Notes: generated by a model from the letters alone, not told the origin. Counted from the stretch's first letter, positions 7,877 through 18,009 are shown. The stretch: 64,000 nucleotides of DNA from Bradyrhizobium sp. AZCC 1610 (GCF_036924515.1 NZ_JAZHRR010000001.1:6295001-6359000), one strand, 5' to 3'. Translations and numbers: made by a program.

Positions 7877-9187
7877 TCACCGCTCCCTGAACGAGCGCAT
7901 CAACTGGTCGCTGAACGGCTTCATCAAATAGGAGAACATGGTGCGGTCGCCGGTCTGGACGAAGGCTTCCACCGGCATGCCCGGGATGATCTTGACGTTG
8001 TCGCCGAGGCGGGCGACTTCGGCCGGCGGCAATGAGACGCGGATGGTGTAGTAGCTCTGGCCGGTGCGCTGGTCGGTGGTGACGTCGGCGGAGACGCGGG
8101 CCACCACACCATTGAGTTCCGGCGTGGTGCGCTGGTTGAAGGCGGATAGCCTGAGCAGCGTCTTCTGGCCGATCTGCAGCTTGTCGATGTCCTGCGGATT
8201 GACCTTGGCCTCGACCGAGAGATCGTCGGCCCGCGGCACCACCATCATGATGGCGTCGCCGGCGGTGATGACGCCGCCCACGGTGTGCACCGTCGACTGC
8301 AGCACGACGCCGTCCTGCGGCGCGCGGATGTCGATGCGGCGCAATTGATCCTCGGCGGTGACCTTGCGCTCGACGAACTCGCCGAGCTTGTCGTTGGTCT
8401 CGCGCAGATCCTTGGAGACCTCGCTGACCACGTCCTTGTCGACCTGGATGATCTGCAGCTCGGTCTCGGTGATCTTGCCCCTCGCCTGCGCACGGGCGGC
8501 AATGTATTGCGCGCGCTCGCCCGACAGCCGGGCGAGGTCGCGCTCCAGCACCGTCAGGCGCGAGATCTGGATCAGGCGCTGCTCGTAGAGCTGGCGGACG
8601 CCGACCAGTTCCTTCTCGACCAGCGCGACTTCCTTTTCCTTGGCCTGTTCCTGCGCGGTCAGCCCTGCGATTTCCTCGTTGAGCTGCGCCACCCGCTCGC
8701 GCAACTGCGATTTCTGCCCCGCACGCCCGAACACGCGCACCTCGAACAGCTTGGTTTCGCTCGCCATGACGTCGCGGACATCAGGGTCGTCGGCGCGATC
8801 GGTCAGCTGTGGGGGAAACTTGATCTTGTCGAGGCCGCGCTGCTCGGCCTCCAGCCGCGCCGCGCGCGCCCACAATCCGTTCAGCGTCTTGACGACGATG
8901 GCGAGGCCAGCCTTGACCACGGTTTCGTCGAGCCGCACCACGATGTCGCCGGCCTTGACGATATCGCCGTCGCGCACCCTGACCTCGCCGACCACGCCGC
9001 CGGTCGGGTGCTGCACCTTCTTGACGTTGGAATCGACCACCACTGAACCCGGCGCGATCAGCGCGCCCGAAATCTGCACGGTCGACGCCCAGCCGCCGAA
9101 CCCGCCGGCCAGAACCAGCATCAGCGAGAGGCCGACGATCAGGTGCGCGCGTATCGAGCGGTGCGCGGCGTTCAGCTCCCCGGTCAT
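7877..9187 (-). CDS. HlyD-family type I secretion periplasmic adaptor
   Basis: A 436-residue membrane-fusion protein linking an inner-membrane ABC exporter to an outer-membrane channel. It has a cytoplasmic N-tail, one membrane segment at about residues 17-37, a lipoyl/biotinyl-like half (VQHPTGGVVGEVRVRDGDIV), a long coiled coil at about 130-300 and a C-terminal beta domain ending in a short basic tail. ATG 9187 overlaps the exporter stop as ATGA, so the two are coupled. No outer-membrane partner or secreted substrate is adjacent. A longer frame reading upstream to 9730 is antisense-like and rejected. Confidence 0.92.
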   Translation of the reverse strand: MTGELNAAHRSIRAHLIVGLSLMLVLAGGFGGWASTVQISGALIAPGSVVVDSNVKKVQHPTGGVVGEVRVRDGDIVKAGDIVVRLDETVVKAGLAIVVKTLNGLWARAARLEAEQRGLDKIKFPPQLTDRADDPDVRDVMASETKLFEVRVFGRAGQKSQLRERVAQLNEEIAGLTAQEQAKEKEVALVEKELVGVRQLYEQRLIQISRLTVLERDLARLSGERAQYIAARAQARGKITETELQIIQVDKDVVSEVSKDLRETNDKLGEFVERKVTAEDQLRRIDIRAPQDGVVLQSTVHTVGGVITAGDAIMMVVPRADDLSVEAKVNPQDIDKLQIGQKTLLRLSAFNQRTTPELNGVVARVSADVTTDQRTGQSYYTIRVSLPPAEVARLGDNVKIIPGMPVEAFVQTGDRTMFSYLMKPFSDQLMRSFRER

Positions 9188-10926
9188 GATTTCGCTACCC
9201 CTGCGTCGGAAACGATCTTGATCGGCGGCGGCGACGGCACCCGCTGCAGCACCTGGCCGAGCACGGTTTCCTTCGGACCGAACGCCTGCATGCGGCCGTC
9301 CTTCAGGACCAGCAATTGATCGACCGCCTCGATGCCGATCGGCCGGTGCGCCACCACGACCACGATCGCGCCGCGCTCGCGCGCGCTGCGCACCGCGCGG
9401 GTCAGCGCCTCGTCGCCCTCGCTGTCGAGATTGGAGTTCGGCTCGTCGAGCACGATCAGGAACGGATTGCCGTAGAGCGCGCGCGCCAGCGCCACGCGCT
9501 GGGCTTGCCCTGCCGAAAGTGCTGCGCCCTGCTCGCCGATCTGGGTATCGTAGCCCTCGCGCATCTTGATGATCATCTCGTGCACGCCGGCTTCCTTGGC
9601 GGCGGCGATGATCGTGTCCGACTTCGCTTCGGAATCGAACCGGCTGATGTTCTGCGCCACGGTGCCGGCGAACAATTCGACGTCCTGCGGCAGATAGCCA
9701 ATGTGGCGGCCGAGCACGTCCGACGACCACTGGTCGAGCGCCGCACCATCGAGCCGCACCTTGCCGCGGGCCGGCATCCAGACGCCGACCAGCGCGCGAA
9801 CCAGCGACGACTTGCCCGATCCGCTCGGACCGATGACGCCGACGCCGGTGCCGGCCTCGACGGCGAAATTGACGTCCTGCACGATGACGCGCTGATCGCC
9901 CGGCGGCACGATGCTGACGGCCTCGACCGACAGCCGCTTCGACGGCGCCTGCAAAAGCGTCTGTTCATTCGCCGCCGGCATTTGCTGCAGGAGCTTGGCC
10001 AGGCGATGCCAGCTCTGGCGCGCGGCGACAAAACCCTTCCAGTGGGCGATGGCGAGATCGACCGGCGCCAGCGCGCGCGCGCTGAGGATCGAACCCGCGA
10101 TGATGATGCCGGCGGTGGCCTCCTGGTGGATCACGAGGTAAGCGCCGACCGCGAGCACCGCCGATTGCAGCATCATGCGCAAGACTTTTGCGACCGCCCC
10201 TAGGCCGCCGGCGATATCGCTGGCGCGCTGATTGCCCGCCAGATAGGTCTCGTTGGCCTCGCTCCAGCGCTTCATCAGGCGTCCGGACATGCCCATCGCG
10301 ACCAGCACCTCGGCGTTGCGCCGGCTGGTGGCGGCCAGATCGTTACGGCGCGCCGCCAGCGTCATCGCCTCCTTCGCCGGCGTGCGAGACAGGAACTCGG
10401 TGATCAGCGTCAGCGTCACCAGAATGATGGCGCCGGCCAGAGCGGTGACGCCGAGCAGCCAGTGGAAGGCGAAGCAGATCAAGAGGTAGAACGGCAGCCA
10501 CGGCAGATCGAAGAACGCGCCCGGCCCCATGCTGCCGAGAAACGACCTGACATTGTCGAGATCGCGCAGCGGCTGCAGACCCTCGTTGCGGCTGCCTACC
10601 ATCAGCGGCAACCGCACCACGGTTTCGAACACGCGCGTGTTGAGGGCTTCGTCGAGCGCGGTCCCAATGCGGCCGAGAACGCGACCGCGGATCAGATCGA
10701 GGCCGCCTTGCGCGATGTAGAGGCCGCCGGCGAGAATCACCAGACCGACCAGGGTCGGCACGCTGCGGCTCGGCAGCACGCGGTCGTAGACCTCCAGCAT
10801 GAAAATCGAGCCGGTGAGGTACAAAAGATTGATCATGCAACTCATGACGCCAACGCCGATAAAGGCGTTGCGACAGGCGCGCAGCGCTTCACCGAGCTCG
10901 GAACGCCGGACGGGAGCGGCTGCCAT
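9184..10926 (-). CDS. Type I secretion ABC exporter (PrtD/HlyB-like, fused permease-ATPase)
   Basis: A 580-residue exporter half-transporter with about six membrane segments at residues 20-290 and a C-terminal ATPase. Walker A (GPSGSGKSS), the signature LSAGQAQRVALARAL and Walker B (FLIVLDEPNSNLD) are intact. There is no N-terminal C39 peptidase, as in PrtD-type exporters of repeat-in-toxin proteins. ATG 10926 has an AAGAGA ribosome site, whereas the upstream in-frame start at 11025 gives an unlikely basic extension. A plausible client in this window is the giant VCBS/RTX protein 13 kb away. Confidence 0.93.
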   Translation of the reverse strand: MAAAPVRRSELGEALRACRNAFIGVGVMSCMINLLYLTGSIFMLEVYDRVLPSRSVPTLVGLVILAGGLYIAQGGLDLIRGRVLGRIGTALDEALNTRVFETVVRLPLMVGSRNEGLQPLRDLDNVRSFLGSMGPGAFFDLPWLPFYLLICFAFHWLLGVTALAGAIILVTLTLITEFLSRTPAKEAMTLAARRNDLAATSRRNAEVLVAMGMSGRLMKRWSEANETYLAGNQRASDIAGGLGAVAKVLRMMLQSAVLAVGAYLVIHQEATAGIIIAGSILSARALAPVDLAIAHWKGFVAARQSWHRLAKLLQQMPAANEQTLLQAPSKRLSVEAVSIVPPGDQRVIVQDVNFAVEAGTGVGVIGPSGSGKSSLVRALVGVWMPARGKVRLDGAALDQWSSDVLGRHIGYLPQDVELFAGTVAQNISRFDSEAKSDTIIAAAKEAGVHEMIIKMREGYDTQIGEQGAALSAGQAQRVALARALYGNPFLIVLDEPNSNLDSEGDEALTRAVRSARERGAIVVVVAHRPIGIEAVDQLLVLKDGRMQAFGPKETVLGQVLQRVPSPPPIKIVSDAGVAKS

Positions 10927-11068
10927 TAATGCGTGTCTCTTCAAAAGGATCAGGTGACGTGCGGGTTTTAGCGATGTTTTGGGACACCGTCTATTTTTAG
11001 TCACGTTAACCTGCATCCAATTCACCCGCCACGAAACGGGCGGAGATGGAAGCCGCGCCTTTGGCCGG

Positions 11069-11470
11069 TTAATTTGACGCCGGCGCCGGCCCCTCGGCGG
11101 GTTCCGGCTTCGTTTGGTGCGGAAACGGCACCAGAATCACGGACATCGAGACCCGGCCGATCTTGCCGTTGATATCGAGCAGGACGCCGCTTCCGGCGCC
11201 CACCCCGCCCGCCGACCGCCACCTGGCTTGCGCGCGAATGCCGACCCATTCGCCGGCCGGCCGGTGGAACAACTGAACCGTCAGATTGGGGTTCGGATCC
11301 GCCACCATGTCCTGGAACGGCCGGGCGATGCCATGGGTCCAGTCCGCCGGTCCCAGGACCGAGGACAGCGGCACCTTCGACAAGGATCCTGTGCCGTCGA
11401 TGATCGCCTGGTTCATGCGAAACCAGGCGACGCCGTCACCCATTGGAGGCGGCGCCCTCGCCGCTGCGCG
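11069..11470 (-). pseudogene. 5'-truncated acyl-CoA thioesterase-like remnant
   Basis: The minus strand encodes the C-terminal part of a hot-dog thioesterase of the type that acts on acyl-CoAs: a WFRMNQAIIDG segment, a PNPNLTVQLFHRPAGEWVGI strand pair and GSGVLLDINGKIGRVSMSVI near the end. The family is usually about 260 residues, but only about 125 are recognisable. Upstream the frame runs on into sequence antisense-like to the GlsB region and shows no thioesterase N-terminus. It is best read as a truncated gene; the left boundary at 11470 is approximate. Confidence 0.6.
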
Positions 11471-11562
11471 CGATCCCGCCCTTGACAGCCTTGCTGGCGG
11501 CCGGATTGCCACGGTGCGGCGCTGGATTGTTGACGCAGTGGCGCAGACGAAATAGCGCGCGA

Positions 11563-11832
11563 CTACAACCGCCCACCGGTGCGGACCAGCCGCACGATCA
11601 GCAACAGAATGATGGCGCCGATCGTGGAGTAGACGATCTCGGACACCAGCCCGGTGCCGATACGGATGCCGAGCTTGGGAAACAGCAGGCTTGCGAGCAG
11701 CGCGCCGGCGATGCCGACCAGGATATCGCCGATGATGCCAAAGCCGGTGCCGCGCACGATCTTGCCGGCCAGCCAGCCGGCGACCAGGCCGACGAAAAGG
11801 ATAACGAGAATGCCTTCGTTGGAAATCTGCAT
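11563..11832 (-). CDS. GlsB/YeaQ/YmgE-family stress-associated membrane protein
   Basis: An 89-residue small inner-membrane protein with three hydrophobic segments and the Gly-rich family pattern GWLAGKIVRGTGFGIIGDIL-VGIAGALLASLL. These transglycosylase-associated (GlsB/YeaQ) proteins are induced in envelope stress; the biochemical role is unclear. A GGGGG-containing purine tract lies just upstream of ATG 11832. It is single-gene and divergent from the small hypothetical at 11866. Confidence 0.88.
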   Translation of the reverse strand: MQISNEGILVILFVGLVAGWLAGKIVRGTGFGIIGDILVGIAGALLASLLFPKLGIRIGTGLVSEIVYSTIGAIILLLIVRLVRTGGRL

Positions 11833-11865
11833 TTGAAGTCCCCCCGGGTTTGCAGCGCAGGCCGG

Positions 11866-12210
11866 ATGACAGCCTATCCACTATTGTCCGACGTGACGAC
11901 CCGCAATCCGCGCACCATTCAACTTCGCCTGCGAAGTGAAACTTTTTTGCGTCACCCGCGTTATGTCGGCATGAAGCAAGGCGACATTTGGTATGTGACT
12001 TTTGGTCCGGACAAGACGGACGAGACTGCGGAGAGCATGGCCCGCTCGACCCGCACCTTCAAATCGGAAATCGACGCCAAGCTTTTTGCGATGCAGATCC
12101 TGTCCAAGGGCTGGTCCGCCAGCGCGGGCACACTCAACCCCCATCAACCGAAGCAGGTCGTGGGACCGGCGCAGATCGAACGCTGGGCCGATCCGGGGCT
12201 GGGTGGATAA
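11866..12210 (+). CDS. Conserved-looking hypothetical protein (114 aa)
   Basis: The open frame from ATG 11866 encodes 114 residues, rich in Thr, Lys and Arg with no signal peptide or membrane segment. A KQGDIWYVTFGPDKTDETAE segment and a predicted helix (EIDAKLFAMQILSKGW) give it a compact look. It could instead start at ATG 11971 (79 residues). No family is recognised. Its position divergent to glsB and ahead of a repeat is compatible with an independent gene. Confidence 0.6.
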   Translation: MTAYPLLSDVTTRNPRTIQLRLRSETFLRHPRYVGMKQGDIWYVTFGPDKTDETAESMARSTRTFKSEIDAKLFAMQILSKGWSASAGTLNPHQPKQVVGPAQIERWADPGLGG

Positions 12211-12217
12211 CTGCTCT

Positions 12218-12317
12218 CTCGTGTCCCGGACGCGGTGCACCGCAGAGCCGGGACCTACGTCTGGACCCCGGATCAGCAGCGCACCACGCCGCGAAGCGCG
12301 GCGCGTTCCGGGGAGCG
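12218..12317. repeat. Intergenic inverted repeat, 'GTGTCCCGGACGC' family (second copy)
   Basis: The element reads GTGTCCCGGACGCGG...GCAGAGCCGGGACC on one side and CTGGACCCCGGATCAGCAGCG...GCGCGTTCCGGGG on the other, matching the class at 7705-7823. It lies between the ends of two converging genes. Confidence 0.75.
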
Positions 12318-12321
12318 CCCC

Positions 12322-13305
12322 TCAAGTAGCCGCAGAAATTTCGGCCCGCTCCGCCAGCACGCAGCGCGCGGTTCGATCCGGCGACACCTGCACATTCGGC
12401 GGCAAGCGCTCACTGCAGCGCGGCTCTGCCACCGTGCAGCGCGGCGCGAACGAGCAACTGGCAGGCGCCTTGTCGAGCGACGGCGGCGTGCCGGGGATGG
12501 TTTCCAGCCGCTGGCCGCGTTTGGCGCCATGGACGGTCGAAGCGAGCAAACCCTTGGCATAGGGATGGACCGGCGTGCGAACGATGTCGCGCAGTTTGCC
12601 CTGCTCCACGATCTGGCCGGCATACATGACGGCGACACGGTCGCAGATTTCGATGGCGACGCCGATATCGTGGGTCACGAAAATCACCGACATGCCGAAC
12701 TCGCGCTGCAATTCGCGTAACAGCAGCAGGATCTGGATCTGCACGGTGGCGTCCAGCGCCGTGGTGGGCTCGTCGGCCAGCAGGATTTTGGGCTTGCAGG
12801 CCAGCGCCAGCGCGATCATGGCACGCTGCCGCATGCCGCCACTCATTTCGTGCGGATAGGCATCGAGACGGCGCTTCGCGGAAGGTATACGCACCACCTC
12901 CAGCATTTCCAGCGCGCGCGCCATCGCCTCCTTCTGGCTCTTGCCTTCGTGGCGCATCACACTTTCCGCGATCTGATGGCCGATCGTGTAGACCGGATCG
13001 AGCGCCAGCGCGGGCTCCTGGAAGATCATGGAAACGGTCTGGCCGCGGAACGCCGAAAGCTGTTCGTCGTTCATCGCCAGCACGTCGCGGCCCAATACCT
13101 TCACAGTCCCTGAAATCTGCGTCCGCTTCTTCGGCAACAGCCGCATCAGCGCGCGCAAGGTCACGCTCTTGCCGGAGCCGGATTCGCCAAGCAGGCCGAG
13201 CACCTCGCCCTCGCCAAGCGAGAGCGAGATATCGTTGACGGCATGAACCGTGCGCTCGCCGGTGAAGCGGATGTTGAGGTCGTGGATTTCGACGAGATTG
13301 CTCAT
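12322..13305 (-). CDS. Oligopeptide/dipeptide ABC transporter ATP-binding protein (DppD/OppD-like)
   Basis: A 327-residue ATPase of a peptide-type importer. Walker A (GESGSGKSV) is near residue 38, the signature [14 protein letters not shown] near 155, Walker B ([12 protein letters not shown]) follows, and the peptide-importer C-terminal domain ([11 protein letters not shown], then [19 protein letters not shown] with paired Cys) is present. It is the last gene of the operon; its ATG overlaps the amidase stop as ATGA at 13302-13305. Confidence 0.92.
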   Translation of the reverse strand: MSNLVEIHDLNIRFTGERTVHAVNDISLSLGEGEVLGLLGESGSGKSVTLRALMRLLPKKRTQISGTVKVLGRDVLAMNDEQLSAFRGQTVSMIFQEPALALDPVYTIGHQIAESVMRHEGKSQKEAMARALEMLEVVRIPSAKRRLDAYPHEMSGGMRQRAMIALALACKPKILLADEPTTALDATVQIQILLLLRELQREFGMSVIFVTHDIGVAIEICDRVAVMYAGQIVEQGKLRDIVRTPVHPYAKGLLASTVHGAKRGQRLETIPGTPPSLDKAPASCSFAPRCTVAEPRCSERLPPNVQVSPDRTARCVLAERAEISAAT

Positions 13306-14715
13306 GCCAACTTGGGTGCCCTTTGGTGATAGTCCGTCGCGCGCTGGAACGCGGCGCCGATCCGCACGAGCCCGGCCTCATCGAAGGCGCGGCCGATCAA
13401 CTGCATGCCGACCGGCAGACCCTTTCCGGTGAAGCCGGCGGGAATCGAAAGCGACGGCAGGCCGAGATAGTTGATCGGCCGGGTGAAGCGCGTGATCCGC
13501 TGGATCACGGCTTCCGCGTCGAGACTGTTGCCGACATCGCTCTCGGCGATCGTCACCGCCGGCATCGGCGCCACCGGTGCGATCACGGCATCGGTGCCTT
13601 CGACCGCCGCGAGGTACGCCGCAAGCGCTGGCCCGCGCCAACGCATGGCTTCGAGATAGGTGACAGCCGGAATCGCGAGCCCGTTCTGCAGCCGCATCAA
13701 AACCTGCGCGCCGTAATCCTGGGGACGCTCGATCATCCAGCGCTTGTGGAAGGCGGCGGCTTCGGTGGCGAGCACGATCTGGCAGGCGGCGGTGAGCTGG
13801 CGCTGATCCGGCAGCTCGACCTTGACGATCTCGGCGCCTTCATTCTTGAGCGTGGCAATGGTCTCGTCGAGCACCCGCGCCACTTCGGAATCGAGATCGT
13901 CGACATAAAACGCGGTCGGCACGCCGATCCTCATGCCTTTGAGCGAGCCCGTGGTCGCGGCCATATAGTTCGGCACTGGGAGCGTCGAGGCGGTGGGATC
14001 TTCGGGATCTGCGCCTGCCATCAGCCCGATCAGGAGCGCGCAGTCTTCGACGGTTTGTGCGAGCGGGCCGACCGTATCAAGCGATTGCGACAATGGCATT
14101 GCGCCGGCACGGCTGATCAGGCCAACCGTCGTCTTGAAACCGGTGACGCCGCAGAAATGCGCGGGCATCCGGATCGAGCCGCCGGTATCGGAGCCCAGCG
14201 CGGCGAAGGTCAGCCGGGCCGCGACCGCCGAACCGGAGCCGGACGACGAGCCGCCGGTGATGTGATCGACATTCCAGGGATTACGCACCGCGCCGTAATG
14301 CACGTTGTGGCCGGTCGGCCCATAGGCGAACTCGACCATCTGCAGCGAGCCGAGCCTGACCGAGCCTGCATCCTTCAGGCGCTGCAGCGCGGTCGAGGTC
14401 GTCGTAGCCACGAATTCGCGCCGGATTTTCGAGCCGCAGGTTACGACCTTGCCGGCCTCGTAATACATGTCCTTGTGCGCCATCGGCACGCCGTGCAGCA
14501 CGCCCAGATTTTGTGCCCTTGGCGAGCGCGGCGTCGGCAGCATCGGCGGCGGCGAGTGCCCCCTCCGCCTCGATCGCCATGAAGGCGTTGACGCGCGGCT
14601 GCCATTGCGCGATCCGGTCAAGACAGGATTGCGTCACTTCGCGCGAGGAGAGTTTCTTGCCGGCGATCGCTTTCGCGACCGACACCAGCGACATCAGGGC
14701 AGGTTCGCCGCTCAT
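13302..14715 (-). pseudogene. Amidase-signature enzyme with a one-base frameshift
   Basis: A GatA/AtzE-type amidase of about 470 residues split across two frames. The N-terminus (MSGEPALMSLVSVAKAIAGK) reads from ATG 14715 in one frame; the rest, from LGVLHGVPMAHKDMYYEAG onward, reads one frame over. The switch fits one extra base in the TTTT run at 14509-14512. The Ser-cisSer-Lys triad is all present: Lys in AHKDM, cis-Ser in GGSSSGSGSAVA and nucleophile Ser in GSDTGGSIRMPA. Sequencing error or a recent mutation are both possible. It overlaps a small GatC-like gene and an ATPase gene by four bases each. Confidence 0.85.
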
Positions 14716-14909
14716 TTCGACACCTTGGCGGTTTGCACCAGCAGAAAGCTCGCGGGCTCGAGATCCATCGGCAGCGTGCCGGCAATGGGCGCAAACCCGT
14801 CGAAGGCCGGACCGATGGAATTGGCGATGCGCGCGGAGACTTCAGAATCCTGCGGCACGCCGGCGACATCGGTCATTACCTTGACCTGCTTGGGATCGGG
14901 TCTTGTCAT
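14712..14909 (-). CDS. AtzG/GatC-like small amidase partner (DUF4089-like)
   Basis: A 65-residue protein whose pattern (GVPQDSEVSARIANSIGP, then ...LPMDLEPASFLLV) resembles the DUF4089/AtzG family. AtzG is a GatC-like small subunit that binds and stabilises the amidase AtzE. The gene lies exactly between a transporter ATPase and the amidase, with ATGA overlaps on both sides. This position strongly supports a small-subunit role. The family match is by eye and rests on few residues. Confidence 0.65.
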   Translation of the reverse strand: MTRPDPKQVKVMTDVAGVPQDSEVSARIANSIGPAFDGFAPIAGTLPMDLEPASFLLVQTAKVSK

Positions 14910-15994
14910 GCGGCAGTTGCTCCCTTTTCATCCTTGTTGTTTTCTTTGGCCGGTGCGCGGCTGTGCCCGGAACCGGCAATGGCCATGTAGCACGCCGCCT
15001 GATGGCCCATTGTATCGAGATCGCTGAGTTTTGGCGTCGCATTTGCGCAGAGCGGCTCCGCAAACGGACAACGGGTGTGAAACCGGCAGCCGGACGGCGG
15101 ATCGATCGGATTGGGCGGATCGCCCGAGATCGGCGGCGTCTCGGTGCGATTATCAGGATCGGACGACGGCATGGCCGCCAGCAGCGCCTGGGTATAGGGA
15201 TGCGCCGGCGCATCCCAGACCTTGTCGACCGGACCGAGCTCGACGACTTCGCCCAGATACATCACCAGCACGCGATCACTGATGTAGCGCACCACGTTTA
15301 GATCGTGGCTGATGAATAGGTACGTGAGGCCGAACTCGCGCTTGAGATCAGCGAGCAGGTTGAGCACCTGGGCCTCGACCGATTTGTCCAGCGCCGACAC
15401 TGCCTCGTCGAGGATCACGAGCCGCGGCGACAGCGCCAGCGCGCGTGCGATGTTCACGCGCTGGCGCTGGCCGCCGGAAATCTCGTGCGGGTAGCGGTTG
15501 GCGAAGGTTTCGGGCCTTAAGCCCACCTTGCCGAGCAGCTCGCGCGCCAGCATCCGCGCGGCGCCATCCGCCATGCCGTGAACCTTGGGGCCGAACGCGA
15601 TAGAGTCCTCGATGGTGAGGCGCGGGTTGAGCGAGGCATAGCTGTCCTGAAACACCATCTGCATGCCGCGGCGCAATTCGCGCAGCGACAGCGCACGGCC
15701 GACCTGCAGACCGTCATAGATGATATCTCCGGCATCGCGTTTCATCAGGTGCATCAACAACCGAGCGGTGGTCGACTTGCCGCAGCCGGACTCGCCGACG
15801 ATGCCGACGGTTTCGCCCTTGGCGATGGAGAAGGACACATCATCGACCGCGCGCACGGTTTTACGAGGGCTGAACAAGTCACCCCGCACCGGGAAATGTT
15901 TGGTCAAGCCCACGACCTGCAACAGCGGCTGCGCCGCGCCGCCGACGTCCTCGACCGGTTCCAATAATTCCACTGACGGGCTTGTCTTACTCAT
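14906..15994 (-). CDS. Oligopeptide/dipeptide ABC transporter ATP-binding protein (DppF/OppF-like)
   Basis: A 362-residue second ATPase of the importer: Walker A (GESGCGKST) near residue 68, [14 protein letters not shown] near 170, Walker B ([12 protein letters not shown]) and the peptide-importer tail with [12 protein letters not shown] and a Cys-containing [13 protein letters not shown] stretch. ATG 15994 is two bases beyond the permease stop and has an AGGAACTGACC site. An earlier reading to 16144 overlaps the permease and is rejected. Confidence 0.93.
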   Translation of the reverse strand: MSKTSPSVELLEPVEDVGGAAQPLLQVVGLTKHFPVRGDLFSPRKTVRAVDDVSFSIAKGETVGIVGESGCGKSTTARLLMHLMKRDAGDIIYDGLQVGRALSLRELRRGMQMVFQDSYASLNPRLTIEDSIAFGPKVHGMADGAARMLARELLGKVGLRPETFANRYPHEISGGQRQRVNIARALALSPRLVILDEAVSALDKSVEAQVLNLLADLKREFGLTYLFISHDLNVVRYISDRVLVMYLGEVVELGPVDKVWDAPAHPYTQALLAAMPSSDPDNRTETPPISGDPPNPIDPPSGCRFHTRCPFAEPLCANATPKLSDLDTMGHQAACYMAIAGSGHSRAPAKENNKDEKGATAA

Positions 15995-15996
15995 GG

Positions 15997-16884
15997 TCAG
16001 TTCCTGATGTCCATGGCGCTGCGCATGCCGTCGCTGAGCAGGTTGAAGCAGATCGACACCGCAAAGATCATGACGCCCGGCAGCGCCGCCACCCATGGGT
16101 TGACATAGATCGCGGTGCGCAGCGTGTTCAGCATCAAGCCCCATTCCGGCTCCGGCGGCTTGGTGCCGAGGCCAAGGAACGACAGGCCGGCGGCGAGGAT
16201 CATCGATACCGAGATCAATCCCGTAGCGTAGACGAAGATCGGCCCGAGCACGTTGCCGAGCATATGTACGCGCATGATGGTGAAGGGCCCGGCGCCGGAG
16301 GCGCGCGCGGCCTCGACGAAATCCATGTTACGTACACCGGTGGTGACGCTTTCCGCCACGCGGGTGATCTGCGGCACGAACACGATGGTCAGTGAGACGA
16401 TGGAGTTGACGATGCCCGCGCCGAGCGCGCCCGAGATCGCAATCGCCAGCAAGACCGACGGAAAGGCGTAGAACACGTCGATGGTGCGCATGATCGCGGT
16501 GTTGAGCCTGCCGCCGACGTAGCCAGCGACGAGTCCGAGCGACGTGCCGATCATGAAGGCAAGGATCACGGGCAGAATGCCTATTATCAGCGACAGCCGG
16601 CCGCCATAGATCAACCGCGCCAGCATATCGCGACCGAGTTCGTCGGTGCCAAGCGGATAATTCGGCGTGCCGATGTGGCGAAGCCTGCGGATCATCGACC
16701 CCTGGTAGGGATCGGCCAGCCCCAGCCACGGCGCGCACAGCGCGGAAAGAAAGATCAGCACCAGCACGAAAGCGCAGACCATGCTGACCTTGTCGCGCGC
16801 GATGCGGCGGCCGACGGTGGCCCAATAGCCGCGCGCCTTGGTGGCGGGCGCGGCTTGCAGCGCGGTATCCGACATCACAGTCAT
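15997..16884 (-). CDS. Peptide ABC transporter permease (DppC-like)
   Basis: A 295-residue inner-membrane permease with six hydrophobic segments. The N-terminal helix-loop typical of DppC/OppC precedes the BPD_transp_1 domain. The ATPase-contact loop is visible ([21 protein letters not shown], i.e. EAA-x3-G) near residue 190. [16 protein letters not shown] near residue 75 is also characteristic of this subfamily. The genes before and after are three and two bases away. Confidence 0.92.
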   Translation of the reverse strand: MTVMSDTALQAAPATKARGYWATVGRRIARDKVSMVCAFVLVLIFLSALCAPWLGLADPYQGSMIRRLRHIGTPNYPLGTDELGRDMLARLIYGGRLSLIIGILPVILAFMIGTSLGLVAGYVGGRLNTAIMRTIDVFYAFPSVLLAIAISGALGAGIVNSIVSLTIVFVPQITRVAESVTTGVRNMDFVEAARASGAGPFTIMRVHMLGNVLGPIFVYATGLISVSMILAAGLSFLGLGTKPPEPEWGLMLNTLRTAIYVNPWVAALPGVMIFAVSICFNLLSDGMRSAMDIRN

Positions 16885-16887
16885 GAA

Positions 16888-17841
16888 TCAGCCCCGCTTG
16901 ATGCGCGGATCGATCGCGGCTTGCGCGATATCGACCAGCAGATTGAGGGCCACGAAGAACAGCGCCAGCACCAGGATCGTGCCCTGTAGCAGCGGCAGGT
17001 CGCGCTGGAAGATCGCCGAATTGAGCAACAATCCCGAGCCCGGCCATGAGAACACAGTCTCGATCAGGATCGAGCCGCCGAGCATGTAGCCGAGTTGCAG
17101 GCCCATCACCGCGAGCGCAGTCGGCGCGGCGTTCTTGATAACGTGTTTGAACACGTCGAGTTCGCGCAGACCCTTGGCGCGCAGCGCCTCGACGAAATCC
17201 TGCGAAAGGATGTCGCCGGTCAGCGCGCGCACGGTGCGGGTGACGATGCCCATCGGAATCACAGAGGTCGTGATTGCCGGCAGGATCAGATATTTCATGT
17301 GCTCCCAATCCCAGCCCCAGGCGCCGGAGCCGCCGGGACCGGCGCCGACCGCGGGCAACCAGTTGAGCTGCACCGAGAAGATGATGACCATCACCATGCC
17401 GAGCCAGTAATGCGGCACCGAGACGCCGGCAATCGCGATCGAGGTTGCGACCTTGTCGACCCAGGTGTCGCGGAAATAGCCGGCGATCAGGCCGAACAGC
17501 AGCCCGAGCGTGAAGCCGATCAGGGCTGCAGCAATCGCAAGCGTGACCGTGTTGCCGACCGCGCGCAAAACTTCCGTCAGCACCGGGCGGCCGGTGGCAA
17601 TCGAACTGCCGAGATCGCCATGGAGCGCCCGCCACAGCCAGAGGCCGAACTGCACCGGCAGCGGCCGGTCGAAACCGTAGGCGGTGCGCAGTTGCGCCGC
17701 GAGTTCCTGCGACGCATCCGCCGGCAGCACCGCGACCAGGGGATCCCCGGGCGTGATGTGCACCAGCAGGAAGCACACCAGCGCCACGCTGATCACGATC
17801 GGGATGACATAGACGATACGTCGGGCGATGTAGACGAGCAC
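16888..17841 (-). CDS. Peptide ABC transporter permease (DppB-like)
   Basis: A 317-residue permease of the DppB/OppB subfamily: a first membrane segment at residues 8-30, the periplasmic TPGDPLVAVLP stretch and a C-terminal domain with the EALRAKGLRELDVFKHVIKNA coupling loop. It is the first of the tightly packed permease-ATPase genes. A REP-like element lies between it and the binding-protein gene upstream, which may lower expression relative to that gene. Confidence 0.92.
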   Translation of the reverse strand: MLVYIARRIVYVIPIVISVALVCFLLVHITPGDPLVAVLPADASQELAAQLRTAYGFDRPLPVQFGLWLWRALHGDLGSSIATGRPVLTEVLRAVGNTVTLAIAAALIGFTLGLLFGLIAGYFRDTWVDKVATSIAIAGVSVPHYWLGMVMVIIFSVQLNWLPAVGAGPGGSGAWGWDWEHMKYLILPAITTSVIPMGIVTRTVRALTGDILSQDFVEALRAKGLRELDVFKHVIKNAAPTALAVMGLQLGYMLGGSILIETVFSWPGSGLLLNSAIFQRDLPLLQGTILVLALFFVALNLLVDIAQAAIDPRIKRG

Positions 17842-17880
17842 AGATCACCTAGTAATGGTAGCTACAACCAACTCTCATCC

Positions 17881-17995
17881 GTCATGGCCGGGCTTGACCC
17901 GGCCATCCACGTCTTGGCCGCGAGCAAAAAGTAAGACGTGGATACCCGGGTCATCTAGCGCGAAGACGCGCTTCGCGCTTCTGCCCGGGCATGAC
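17881..17995. repeat. Intergenic inverted repeat, 'GTCATGGCCGGGC' family
   Basis: The outer arms GTCATGGCCGGGC and GCCCGGGCATGAC enclose ATCCACGTCTT/AAGACGTGGAT and GCGAAGACGCGCTTCGCGC. Copies lie at 33563-33675 and, shortened, at 59889-59957 and 43171-43194. It is placed between the binding-protein gene and the permease genes of one operon, where a hairpin could set the ratio of binding protein to membrane complex. Confidence 0.8.
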
Positions 17996-18009
17996 GACTG
18001 AGATAGATG

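Noticed and set aside
13323..14582. A 419-residue frame antisense to the amidase
   Set aside because: Tempting because the amidase is frameshifted, but the amidase motifs are on the minus strand and intact.
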